Assembly: GCA_015680685.1 (NCBI GenBank)
Contig: MNCI01034746.1
Span: 62,001-126,000, forward strand
Source: Gnetum montanum
Lineage: Eukaryota; Streptophyta; Gnetopsida; Gnetales; Gnetaceae
Length of the DNA: 64,000 nt
Direction of reading: 5' to 3'
The position numbers and the translations under genes are program-made. Shown here piece after piece: positions 35,191-46,889 of the stretch (within the stretch, counting starts at the first letter, position 1; each line of letters starts with the position of its first letter). Below the pieces are notes generated by a model, which was not told where the DNA came from, did not search any database, and saw nothing but the letters and a program-made list of their open reading frames with translations.

Positions 35191-35700
35191 TGGTTCATCT
35201 CCCTAAGTGATGGGTGCCTTGTCATGTTTTAAGAGATAAGTACAGATGGTTCCCCACACCTTGTGAAATGAGATGTTTAGCTACATGGTGGGGAATTCTA
35301 TGAAGATGGCATGAATACACTTGGTCATGTTTTACCTAAAGGAATCACTGGTATGTAGCCCTATATGATAATGGTACCCTCCCTTCATGATGTGGCTCTT
35401 GAGCTATTATAATGGAATGGCACTTGAAGGTTTTTGTGAGTTTTTGTATGATGTCTCTTGTTTTGGTATTCCTCTTGTCTGTGTGTGATTAGGTGATTAG
35501 AACATATAGCCTATGGTTGCTCTTTTGTTGCATGTGAAGCAAGTGTGTCTTTTGCATGAAGTCTTGCTAGAATTTAAATAAATCTTTTTTGATACAATCC
35601 CTCCTAAGCCTGGTACAGGGGACCAGTTGTATCACTGTCACCTTTAGGGGTTCTGCTTGGAACTTTCTCTACTATTTCTTTCAAAATGATCATTTATTTT

Positions 35701-36879
35701 TTCCATCGAAAAAGTTGTTCCCCTAGGTAGCTATGTGAAAAATTTACAACTTTCATTGCCAAAAACTTGCATTTTTGGTCCTTTTGTTGCTAAAAACTTC
35801 CACAAACACCTCAAAAATTTGCACATTTGTCACTCAAAATATTGTCCTTTTGTTCCTTTTCACCTGCCCTTATCTCTAAATATCCCCAAGATTATAAATG
35901 TGATTATTTCTCTTCCCTTGGAACTGACATTTCGAAAAAAGAAATTAATGTTCCAAAAAAAAGAAATTAATGTTCTACTAAGTGCTGGAGCAAATTTGCC
36001 TACAAAATTTTCCCTAAATTTCCATCTTTATTTTTTGTTGCTTGCTCCTACATTCCCCCCTATTACCAGTCATGGCTCTAGTATGGTATGAAGCACTCTA
36101 TGTAATGCAGTATTTGTTGTGCGACCTTCCACACATTTTTCCCCAACTTTCACAGTAGTTTTATTTTTGGGATGACCCTTATGAAGAGTGTAAGCTTTTT
36201 GTGTTCCTTGCTCCTCATCAACATATATGTGGCCATTTGATCTTGGTGTTGTCCCTTGACTAATGCTAGGGCATATGTCAAGGTGAGAGGTAGGATGGCC
36301 AAGTTCTCCACTCATCCCCTCTAGATGTGGCATAAGAAGAACTTGTCTCCTTTGTATTAAGCGAGCAATAGTCTCCACTTGACCAGCTCCCTTATAATGA
36401 GCCCAAAAAATGAAAATTATCTACAAAATGTGGTACTTCACATATGCACTTCCCTTTTTTCTAGGTGTATCACAGAGAAATATAAAAAGGAACATGTTCA
36501 TGATTTCTTTATTAAAAGAGAAATAGGGGGAGAAATCTAGGATGGAAATGAGTTTTCATATTATTATCTTTTGTGTTCCTTCTTTACACTGAGCTTTACG
36601 GTAGCATAGTGTCATTGGTTGTTCCCTCACAATGACTAATGCTTCTGCATGTAGTTGCTACATGTCATATCCCTATAGTTGTTGCATGCCTATCACTTGT
36701 TTCCCCTATGTTTGGTTCATGCTTTGCATGCTCCATTTTTCTTGTGTGTCCCATTTGAGGCTTTGGGCTTCCTCATCACTGAAGTATTGGTTGGCATCAA
36801 ACCTTAAGTATTGGGTGGCCTCAAAATTCTAGCATAGAGTTCCTTCCTCAGGTGTGCTCTACCCCTCTTTCGAAAGAGG
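35701..36879. other. Unassigned sequence left of the inverted repeat
   Basis: AT-rich with two near-identical 20-base stretches (AAAAAAGAAATTAATGTTCC) at 35935-35970. A minus open frame at 36070-36378 has no recognisable domain. Nothing else seen. Confidence 0.3.
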
Positions 36880-37232
36880 GATTTTCTATATTCCTGCTAA
36901 AGCCTAGGGAGATTTTTTCATTTTTCTTCTACAATTTGAGCTCTAACCTCCTAGCTTTCTTAAGCCATAATTTGCACATTATTGCTCCAATTTTCATGAC
37001 TTTCCAATATATCTGATCCTAGAGTGCTCATCTTAGTTGTGGGGGGATGCTAGTGAGGAAAATCTAAGTAAATTTTTCAAAATCTCTATTGCTAGAAGGT
37101 ATTATAAGGATAATTTTAAAGGAAAGTAACAAGAATTTATAAAGAAAATCATTCATATTAAGGCCAAAAAACTTTAATAAGCCTTCTAATCAACCATACC
37201 AATTATCTTAAGCCATAGAAAAGCACTAAAAA

Positions 37233-37753
37233 TGTGAGAGATGTCCCATAATGGTGGTTCTCTTGGGCTCTCCCCATGGTTTGGGGACCATGGAACACTC
37301 TGAGGCACCCTTGGGTGGCTCTCAAGTGTTACAAAACCCACCCCGGCTTGGTGGTACCAAGCTAGCAATAGGACACCCTCCTATTGCACTCTCTTCTAAG
37401 TCCTCTTCATTCCGCCTCTTCTTTATGGAGAACTACATGGCCGTGATTCTACAGCGGTCATAGATATGTAGGTAGCCAAGACTAGATAGTTTTGGTGTAG
37501 TGCCATGCCACACCTTGTACCAGATCATGAGGGATCTAGGGGTGAGGTACCTTCCCTTATAGGTGTATCGTCTCCCCTCCCATCGATGTGGTCTACAAGG
37601 TTATGTGTGTGCTTGTTTGCTTGGTTCTCTTCTGCATGCACTTGTGAGATGCTTGCTTATTTGAGGTGTATTCCCCAGGTCTTCCACCCCAAATCCATTG
37701 GATCTTTGTGAATTCCTTGGGGTGCTGGGAAACATCGAGGCAATGTTGTTACA
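37233..37753 (+). mobile_element. 5' LTR of element D
   Basis: TG...CA ends, 521 bp, pairs with 42951-43465. Contains a six-base insertion near 37560 relative to the right copy. Confidence 0.9.
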
Positions 37754-37755
37754 GA

Positions 37756-37767
37756 TGGTATTAGAGC
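37756..37767 (+). other. Initiator-Met tRNA primer-binding site of D
   Basis: TGGTATTAGAGC, one transition from the standard TGGTATCAGAGC, two bases inside the LTR end. Confidence 0.85.
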
Positions 37768-40700
37768 TGTACAGTTTTAGTTATTGGTAAAAGTTTCTCA
37801 CTAAGTGGGTATCAGGGTTTGTGGTTTGTGAGGTTTCTGACAGAAACTAGCTAACCCCATTCTCAACTTCTACTAACCACTCCCTTGGAGGGTGGTCTTG
37901 TGCTAAAGCTCTCTTTAGCAAATCAAATGTTATGGGATCATGTCAAGGTAGTTGTTGAGGCCTTAGCCCATCCTGGTTCAGAGAAATGATAGCATCCTGG
38001 TGATGTCCTCCCCTTGTTTACTTGTGGTTGGACTAGTTGTGATTGTATGCGATATGGTTGAGAGGGGTTCTACTGGCAACTCAGGAATTTTTTTGCTCAA
38101 GGAGCTCCCATCTCAGGTCTCTAGTGATTCATCTAGGATGAATCAGACTGAGTCTCCACTTCGGTTTCCACCCAGATGACATGTTTTGAGATGGCATTTG
38201 TTGAATCATGCAGGATATGAGATCCTTGGCACTCCCACTCAACCTTGATACAGTGAGGATGGGAAAATACAAATTGGGACAAGATCATTCCCAGGTACCT
38301 CAAGATGGAGGTCCTTCGAACATGTGCTCTTAGTGAGCCTTGTTCTAGTTGGACTAAGACCGTTGTCGTTAGACTTCGTACGTTCATGTTTGTGATTGTA
38401 TGTTTGTCTATTTTTGTATGTGTGTCTTCTTGGTTGCACTTTCAAATTCTGCATGCATGTTATCATGGTTGCGTCTATCGTTCGTAATGCAAAAGGCTTA
38501 AATATTTTATGTGGTATGATGACTTATTATTGGGAAATGGTTGTTTGTGTCATCCCAAAGCTAAATGTTTGTTTTCTTGTTTGAAAACTTCTTGTGCATG
38601 AGGCATAATTGCCCTTATTGTTGATCATTGCGAGTTGTGCTCCTTTGTTGAGCTAGTGGTGTTGTGGCATCACTATTTTGATTGGTGACATTTCTTGTTC
38701 ACTTTGATTCGAAGACTATTGGTGTGGGTCATCCTATTGTTGGTTCTTGTTGAGACCTCACCTTTTTTGATGAGAGTCTTCTTGTGAAAGCATCCTCGGT
38801 GATGTTGCTCATTGTTGTGAGAATTGGTTTGATGTAGACTTGTTGGTGGATAGACCTTGGTCTTCCTCCTTATTTCTGGGTTGAGTTGACGATTGTCTAT
38901 TGCCCATGACTCATATGAGTGTGCTAAAATTTTGGTCCTGGTTGAGGCCAGTGTTAGTTGCTAGGAATGATTGTTGTGTATGAATCTTGAAATTCTGAGA
39001 GTGTGCTATCTTTCTCTTGGTATGTCTCATGATGAAATCATTTGTTCGAGTGGGGATCGAATTCCTCCATCAATGTTTTCCATGATTGATCTCTATACAT
39101 GTTGAGGTCTTGAATTTTATGATGCACAAGAGTGATATCTCTTTGTTATATGATCATGCTTGATGGTTGTGAATGCGGTTGATGTGCTAATCATGTTCCT
39201 GCTAACTTCTATGTTTCTGAGCTTGTGTCTTAGTGTTTGCAGGTAGCACAAGTATAAAGATGTAGCCAGTGGTAACCTCAATTAATTCTATGAGCACTAT
39301 GTCTATGGGGAAGATATGTGCTCCTGAGACCTTCATGAACTAATTATTTGGTCTCAGAAGCCCAACATTGGGTTGTGGATTTATCAGTACCTTGGCTGTG
39401 ATGGATCAGTACGTACATCATGATTTGTTGACCTCTCAGTGCTAGGGGAGCACTAACAGAGGACGGTGATCTATCCTAGACCCTACAGATATTGGGCTAG
39501 CAGATGGCATGAAATGGTATCCTTGGCCATGCTAGATACTGATCACCTAGGAGTGGCCAATGCAATGAGGTCCCACTATGATAGGATGGTGGATACTCAG
39601 TTGGTGTGTTTCGTTATTCGATCATTGCGTTCGTGTCTTGAATCATTTTCGTTCGAGGTTACCTGTGCAGTCGGTTCAGTGTGATGGTAGATCATGTTTT
39701 TTTTTTGAGACAGTGCTGCAATGACAGATGATTGTTTACGCTTCGTAATAGAGACAGGTTTTTCTCAGAACAGCATGGTTCTTCATGGTATGCTCTTGGT
39801 GGCCTAAATCCTTTAGCCTAGGATGGGCTTGGGTAGTTTTCCTATAGCCTTGTAGGCTTGGGTAGTGTTCCCAAATACCATGTATGTTCCCATATATGAA
39901 TGTAATCCAATCCTTGGGTGTGTGAAAGGTATCCTTGTGATATTCTCAATCCAGTTGTATGCACTCAAAAGTGCTAGATGTATTGCCTATGTGAATCAAT
40001 TTTCTCCTGGTTGTAGGCCTATGTCACACACTATGACAAGGCCAAGCTTGATGTATGGTGTTTTCCTAGTGCTTATTTTAAAGCACCCTTGCTATATGTT
40101 GTAAATGGCCTTTGTCTCGTGATGTATAATTCTGCTAAAAAACTCATGAGAAATGCTTCAGTTGTGATACGGTGTTGTAACGAACGGACCAGGGCATGTC
40201 CTTGCCCATTATGCTCGTGAACTAGTGTCATGTGTTCTTGATGATGTTGGCATGCCTGGATGGTGTATGCTCGGTGAACATCCTTGAGATAGGACAAATC
40301 TTGGGAACACATTCTCTTGTGTTCCTAGACTGGCAAAGATCTTGTCCACAGATGATCAATGGTGATCAAAATGCAGATCAATGTGATGTCTAGCGATGGA
40401 TTGGAGTCGAGTTCTGGGTATTGGCACCTAGACTTGCTCTTCCATGTTGGAAGCGATCATGGGGTAGTTGTCCAAATGATGGGATGGTGGTCCATCCTTG
40501 GATAAATGATGTTACAGATACAAAAATTGTGTTTTCTCTTGGTGGCATTGCTTGGTGGGCTTGAATGTGCTCAAAACACTTGAGCTGATGCTCTCATGAT
40601 TGTGGGCTTCTAATGATTTGTGCATGTTGGTGGGCTCTCGTGACTAATTTCTTTTGGTGCTTTGGAGAGCTATGATGCACTCTCATAGATTGGGACTTAT

Positions 40701-42936
40701 TGGGGCGTTTGTTGTCTATGGTGGGATTCTGTGATTGGGGACTCATTGTGCCTAATCGGCTATGGTGTCTTGTTGAATTTTCCCGTGTACTTGTCCCTTA
40801 TGTACACTGATGTATCACACAGCCCCTCCCTGATGTATTGTCCCATGTCTCTAGTGTGATGTTAATTCATGTTGGGGTTCTCTCCTCCCTGGTGGAATAG
40901 CAGATTTGATCATGAGGGATCATTCTCCATTTCAATGGATGCCCTCTTTAGTTTCTGAAATAATAACGCAGGTGGTATTGAGACAGCTGTCTCCTATTTG
41001 GGACCTAGAAGCAGTTGATGTTTGGGACTTGTTCCTAGCTATGGTCCCATGTCTGTGAACTCGTGGGGCTTGTTCTCAGAGACAGAATGTTGTTACCTTG
41101 GTGAAATTCATGAAACCTCCTCTATGAGGTTGTGTTGTTGATGTAAATTAAAGGTACATACTGCTCTTCATGTCAGCAAGGCATGATATTGTGTACTCTC
41201 AGTTTTGGGGTCTTCAGAGGAACTTCCTTGTTGGGTTCTCTGGTAGACCATCCTTATTGTAAACCCTTTGGGAATAAATTGTTTTGTGTTTGAGTTGTAA
41301 ATGATGTTGATGAAAGTCCATTCCATGTAAAACTATCCTGAGGACCTGGTCCTCCTATGGGTGAGATGTTGTTATGAACTTGTGTCTATTGTTCAGGGTT
41401 GAGTGATAATAGGTAGTGATGTGGCCTTATCCATCACAAATTGATGTAGAAGGGTTTGACTAGGATGTATGAAACAAAGAACTAGATCTCCCAAGATGAA
41501 ACAAAAATTCTTGGTGTCTCAAGTTGTTCTCAAGGTAAAAATTGAATTTTGGTAAGACTTGTGAACCCATGTCTTCCCTCAGCTGGTGACAGTTCCATGA
41601 TATGGTTCTATTGGCTATATTGACTACTTGCGCATGTATGAGGGGTAAGGTGTAGCTGGGCTACTATACTTACCTATGGAAGAAACCTTCCAAAGAGGAT
41701 CCTTCCTGCAAGTGCAAAATCTACTAAAATGTGTTGATCGTGAGACTGGTAGTCATTCTTGATATAGTGGGGAAATGCAAATTCTAAGAACGTTGATGTT
41801 TCCTGGAGAATTCATAATATGGTTACTCTCTCAGGTGACTCTATATTTCTTCCTGGACCTTGTGTTCAAAAAATGGTGCTTGTCCCATAACTTGGAGTTT
41901 ATGGATAGCTTGCATGTGGCAGCTGTGGGTGATCCTTCTCCATGAACTAGATATTAAGGTTGCATTCGATGGTGTGCTTATGGCTGATATAAGATAGGTG
42001 GTGGAGGATTGTCATGGGGTTGGCTACCCAAATGACCCTCCACTTGTTCTAACATTCGAGTAGGCATTCTCGATGTTGGACAATCACAAGAGGTGTTGTT
42101 GATAGTTGGGGCTTGTTGTATGTTAGCCTCTTGGAGAAGTTTCCAAAATAGATTTTTGGATCTTCTCTCTTGTTGGAATACTATGGAATGATGAATGATG
42201 AATTGAGGCATGCAATGCTGGTGTCTGCAAATGGCAAGGTCAAGCTCAAGGATCTATTCTTGTACCTTGTTTGTAAGGGTGAACATCCTTGACACCCTTC
42301 ATACTAGCTTGAACAAACATGATGAAGAAAAAGAGAATGCACATGGTACTGATGCATGTGGAATTAGTGCTTAGATGGTTGCACTGGTGAGACCCCATGA
42401 TCTTGATGTGAGTAGCAGAACATGGATTTCTAGCAAGCATGAGTTTCTTGTGGAGACATGGCTCTTAGAAGCATGTCCTCCCTCTCGGTGTGATGTTCCC
42501 AAGTCCCTCACCATGGGTAGTGGCCCTAGTGAGCCCTCAAAAAAATCAATGGGTGCTGAGGTGCCATTCACAAAGGAACTCGATGGGACTTGTGGAAGAG
42601 GAGTTGTCTTCTTGCATAAGTATGGATTTACGCAAGAAGATATGTCTCTAGACCCTCAGAAGGGACGGATCTAGGGGACTCCTTAGAGACGTTGGCCCTT
42701 TGGGTTGGACTCTCCCGCTCGTGTAGAGAAGGAAAGTCTTGGGCTTCCTCCACTTGCCCTTGTGTTTCATGCAAGGCATTGGATGGAAGGATGTATCAGG
42801 TGTTGAGTTTGATACCTTCCTTCAAGCATGGCATCTAAGGAGTTGACGGATCCCCAAAATTGAGGGAGTTCCAAACCCATTTAGAAGTGTACACTTGAAG
42901 CTATCCTAGGCTTTGCTCTGAGGACGTTGCTTTTTT
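37768..42936 (+). other. Interior of element D, noncoding or unrecognisable
   Basis: TG-rich sequence with only short open frames (longest about 99 codons at 42375-42674, no domain). No retroelement catalytic motif recognised on either strand. Confidence 0.6.
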
Positions 42937-42950
42937 GTGTGGGGGAGGAT
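42937..42950 (+). other. Polypurine tract of element D
   Basis: GTGGGGGAGGAT-like run immediately before the right LTR. Confidence 0.75.
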
Positions 42951-43465
42951 TGTGAGAGATGTCCCCAAATGGTGGTTCTCTTGGGCTCTCCCCAAGGTCT
43001 GAGGGCCATGGAACACTCTGAGGCACCCTTAGGTGGCTTTCAATTGTTACAAAACCCACCCCGACTTGGTGGTACCAAGCTAGCAATAGGACATCCTCCT
43101 GTTGCACTCTCTTCTAAGTCCTCTTCATTCCCCCTCTTCTCTGTGGAGAACTACATGGCCCTGATTCTACTGCGGTCATAGATATGTAGGCAGCCAAGAC
43201 TGGATAGTTTTGGTGTGGTGCCATGCCACACCTTGTACTAGATCGTGAGGGATCTAGGGGTGAGGTACCTTCCCTTGTATTGTCTCCCCTTCCATCGATA
43301 TGGTCTACAAGGTTGTGTGTGTGCTTGTTTGCTTGGTTCTCTTCTTCTTGCACTCGTGAGATGCTTACTTGTTTGAGGTGTATTCCCCAAGTCTTCTGCC
43401 CCAGATCCATTGGATCTTTGTCAATTCCTTAGGGTGCTGGGCAATGTCAAGGCAACATTATTACA
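42951..43465 (+). mobile_element. 3' LTR of element D
   Basis: 515 bp, starts TGTGAGAGATG and ends TTATTACA, followed by the AAAAA duplication. Confidence 0.9.
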
Positions 43466-43606
43466 AAAAAGGTTACTTTTTGAAAATTTCATAACTCTAC
43501 AATCATAATGAGCTAAGAACTTAATGTAACTTAGGGTATGAGTAAGGTATAGAATCATTAAGAATTTAGGACATTTTAGTAATTGTAAACCCTTGATTGA
43601 TTGTAG

Positions 43607-45613
43607 ATGGCCCCAAAAAAAGAAGCACAAGGTGAACTTCCACAACTAGCAAGCAAGAGACAAAGAGGTCATGGTCATGGGAGAGGCCAAATGGGGGGAC
43701 AAAAGCCCCAAGAAAAACATGCAAAGCAAGAGGCTCAATCCTTTAGTATCCATCAAGAAACCCCCTACTACATGACAATCACCCCAAGCAGAGGTAGAAG
43801 GACCATAAGAACAAGGATAGTCTCTCACATTGTTACAAGAATGCCTCCAAACCATCTAGGAGAAATTGCTCCTAACCATAGTGATGGTGGAAATGAACTT
43901 TGGTCTATTTGTGGAATTCATTCTAGAAGGGCATAACTCTAAGCATCATCGCTATGACCCATCCTGTCAAATAGTGGTGAATGGTATCTAGGGAAGATCT
44001 AACAATTTCGACACAATAAAGAGAAAGATGTTATAATCAACATAGAGGGAGTCTCCATCTCTTCTTTAGTAAAGGCAATAGCAGAAGCTCTAAATGTGCC
44101 CAATGAAGGGGCAAGGTTAGCACAGTTTTCCACCAAATCAGACATAGAAACTAGGAAAATATGGCTGAGAAAAGCATATGGCTAAGAAGATAAGGAGTAC
44201 AATGAACTGAAGATAAGGAGTATAATGAACTAAAGATAAGGAGTACAATGAACTAACTCTAGAGGAATGAATATATTTTAAAATTGACACATATCACCTG
44301 TTTCCCACCAAAAGACTCAATAGGTTATCCACTTGTGTGGTCAAAGGAAGTGTGATCCTGATAGAAAAATATAATGCCAATCTCACACAACTCTAATTAT
44401 GGAAATTTAGAGGTGGCGTGAGGAAAAGAAGGTAGGGAAGCTCATACTTCTATTCCCCTGCCTAATTAGGAAGCTATGCAAATGTGCTAGAATTAGGAGA
44501 TACTAGATCATGAGGATGTACTAGATCGATTACTACAGACTAGAAAAGTGATCACTACTCTTTTTAACATCCCAAGTGTTGTCACTACAAGGCAATCAAA
44601 AGTTATAATGACAAAGGGTAAGCTAGTCATGAAAAAGACTAGAGCAAATCATGCAAAAGCTAGAATCCTAAAATTATAGGAAGAGCTCATGATCCTAAAG
44701 GCTAAATGTAGAGACCCAATTCAATTCATTACATTGGACCAAATTAAACAATTTAGAATAGAGAACATAAATCACCTGATAGAGTAGAATAAATAGATGG
44801 AAACTAAGAAGGAGAAATTAGTGTGGAATGCTTCAATGTAGATGCACAAGCATATGCACATGCTAAGGCACTCATCGTAGCGTAAGAAGAAAACACACAG
44901 CTCACTCTAGACAATACCAGGTTAACCAACATTGAGAAGTAGAAAAATATCTTAGAAGAAAGCATCCATTAGTTGAGAGTGCAACTAATGAGGGCTAACT
45001 AATACATGAGCTGCTTAGTAAGAGAAAACCAAATCCTCTCAATGGAGAAGGTCCACATGACTAGATAGATGTTAGCCATTGAGATTAACATGTGGAAAAA
45101 TGAAGTTAAGAAGTATGAGAGGCTTAAGGAACACTTCCTTGACTAGGTGGGAATGTACAAGAAAATTAATGAGAAGGAGATCTAGATGGCTAAGGTTTGA
45201 ATTAGTGCCATATCAGCACAAAACCTAGATTAGTAGCCCATCTTGGATAGTTATGCTTATGTTCACCAAGTGGAAGTAAAAAAACAAAGACTTGCAGATA
45301 GAGGATATAAAAGAGTACATGTGGTTAGCTAACCTTGATTATGCTAACTTGGCCATGTTAACAAAATGTAGGCCCAAAAATGAACTTGAACAGTAAGTAG
45401 AAGACACAGATGTCTTGTATGAAAAGGAGTTTGAAGATCGAAAAGATGCCTTACAGAAACTTCAAGTGACAAACTCTAAATTAGAAGTAGTAAAGACTAG
45501 GGGCAAAAATATGTTATAGTGAACCTAGCTAGAAGATTATTAGATTACCATGAATTATAAGGCTAGAGCATTTGAAGAAGAGAGAAGAGAGTTTGTAACA
45601 TGGTATGTCAAAC
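43607..45613 (+). pseudogene. Left-arm ORF, coiled-coil protein like plant retroelement extra ORFs
   Basis: Starts at ATG 43607 with a basic N-terminus (MAPKKEAQGE, then RQRGHGHGRGQ). 43990-44170 reads as a globular block (INIEGVSISSLVKAIAEALN, then VPNEGARLAQ). 44250-44330 reads LTLEE-IYFKIDTYHLFPTK. From 44800 on it is Glu/Lys-rich and predicted coiled coil. The pair of motifs (E-R-x-Y-F-K with L-F-P-T, then L-P-F-P-x-L-I in the right arm) resembles the putative plant transposon protein domain found in retroelement extra ORFs. Many stops. A 23-base triplication at 44188-44254 and a 560-base deletion are specific to this arm. Confidence 0.5.
44188..44254 (+). repeat. 23-bp tandem triplication
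   Basis: AGATAAGGAGTACAATGAAC plus three bases, three copies starting at 44188, 44211 and 44234. The right arm has one copy. Confidence 0.9.
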
Positions 45614-46016
45614 CTAATCAGATTTTTCTGTAGATATCATGTCCATGGAATGTACCAGCTCCATCACACATTCCATAGCAAGCATGGACTATACATGATC
45701 CAAGAATGGAGGAGGAGAAGCTTCAGTCACTACTCAATAGATGTAAATTTCAAAGGCCTAATGAAAAGGGAAAGTAACCAATGGAGGAGTTACCACCACC
45801 AAGCACTACATAGGCTACATCAAGCTTCATCCAATTTTGTTTTATGTCAAAGTTATCCTATCATGTCTTGTGTCATTTTTGTAAAAACACCACTATGGCA
45901 TAAAGTGTCATGTATATAGTTGAGTTAGTCATGTAAATCTACCTTCCAATTTTGTAAGGAACTCCATCCTCATTTTTTTAAATTCCAAGACAATTTTTCA
46001 ATTAGTCATAAGGATA
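45614..46016 (+). other. Left-arm sequence with no right-arm partner
   Basis: About 400 bases between the end of the inverted homology and LTR C. It reads like the 3' end and untranslated tail of the arm ORF. A basic open frame runs to 45919. No polypurine tract before the LTR. Confidence 0.4.
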
Positions 46017-46884
46017 TGATAAAGTTGAGTTTTTCAAGGACTACGATCTCAAATATATGATATTATAGCACTAGCTGCATTCTTGTATATGCAATATCAT
46101 GAGATGCATGCCAAATTATAAATACAACACTTATACACATAGATCTGCATAAGTTTCATTCCATGATAACTAGACCCTTTTAGTTTATTTTCATGATCTT
46201 AGTTCTAAGCACTTAAAAGTGTGAATGCCCATAGTGTAGTGTGACGTAGTGTACAAAGTCTTTATTCAAGCATCTTATACTTGGACATAAGTGTGATTGG
46301 TAATAAAGATTGAGCTATTTCATACTATTGTAGCATTCTCCTAGTTTACTATTTTACTTATAATAATGTTTACTATTTTCTTAGTTAATGTTTACTTTTT
46401 CATGTAGTTTACCATTATTATTGTTAAGCAGAATGATTATGACTGATCTTGAGCACTTAAGTGTAATTGTTTGGTAATCCAGTAGTCCTATCACTCTGTT
46501 CACCCAATAGTGAAGTACTTGATAATCCTAGTAGTAGTTGCATGAAGCTTAGGGTGTGTAGGAAAGATAAGGATTGGATACTCATCACCTTAGGATATCA
46601 TAGCTTTGTTTACTATTTTAGTTAGACTTAGACCTAGAAATTATTTTTACTTCACCATGTTCACTAGGAGTAATAATGGCCCTACAACATAAATCATCAT
46701 ATACCTCACTATGAGCTAAATCATACATGTAAACTTTACTAGCTCCATGTGGGCAGACAATGGTCACAAACTTAAACCAATTACTAGCATAATCACATTG
46801 CCTTGTTCACAGATTACAATCTAGTCACTTGTAAAACACTTATGACTTTTATGGTTGGGTGTTGGATTTTTCCACTACTCATCA
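46017..46884 (+). mobile_element. LTR C, A/B family, plus orientation, possibly solo
   Basis: 868 bp, starts TGATAAAG and ends TACTCATCA. In reverse complement it matches the B LTR (863 bp) along its length (GACTAGATTGTAATCNNTGG, then GCTAGTAATTGGTTTAAGTT). TATA box at 46117-46124. Neither a PBS nor a polypurine tract borders it. The flanks GGATA and ACATA match at three of five bases, so a solo LTR with a worn target duplication is possible. Confidence 0.8.
46117..46124 (+). promoter_or_regulatory. TATA box in LTR C
   Basis: AATTATAAATACAACACTTATACAC, same position and core as in the A and B LTRs. Confidence 0.6.
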
Positions 46885-46889
46885 ACATA

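Larger units (their letters stand above)
27985..35700. other. Mitochondrial-like block, right part
   Basis: About 7.7 kb with the same repeat family as 12251-21862 and no retroelement coding. I recognise no gene in it. The open frames at 29288-29560 and 34143-34665 are unsupported. Repeat modules are at 29620-29700, 29950-30020, 31505-31640, 32831-33116, 34350-34460 and 34905-35190. Mitochondrial origin is inferred from continuity with the cox2-bearing part. Confidence 0.4.
37233..43465 (+). mobile_element. Element D: LTR element without recognisable coding
   Basis: LTRs of 521 and 515 bp start TGTGAGAGATG and end TTACA. A 5-base target duplication AAAAA flanks the element at 37228-37232 and 43466-43470. 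The iMet PBS follows the left LTR and a purine-rich tract precedes the right one. The 5.2-kb interior shows no gag, protease, integrase or polymerase motif in any frame I read. This is the pattern of a large retrotransposon derivative or a very decayed element. The LTRs differ at about 45 positions (hand count), so it is older than copia E. It is inserted in the left arm of the inverted repeat, whose sequence resumes on both sides. Confidence 0.85.
36880..45610 (+). repeat. Left arm of large imperfect inverted repeat (split by element D)
   Basis: 36880-37232 plus 43466-45610 together align, in reverse complement, with 46890-50010. Anchors include GGTATTATAAGG (37099 against 49750), TAAGCCATA, CATAATGAGCTAAGAA (43505), GATTGTAGATGGCCCCAAA (43600), CATCTTGGATAGTTATGC (45240) and GACATGGTATGT-like sequence (45598). 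Identity is roughly three-quarters by eye. This arm lacks about 560 bases that the right arm has at 48000-48600. Confidence 0.8.

Noticed and set aside
37251-37711. Open frames repeated at 42927-43432
   Set aside because: They are inside the two LTRs of element D; their similarity is LTR similarity, not gene duplication.
46017-46884. LTR C as the 3' LTR of a plus-strand element formed by the left arm
   Set aside because: No polypurine tract precedes it and no matching 5' LTR was found, so a solo or fragmentary LTR is at least as likely; left open rather than asserted.
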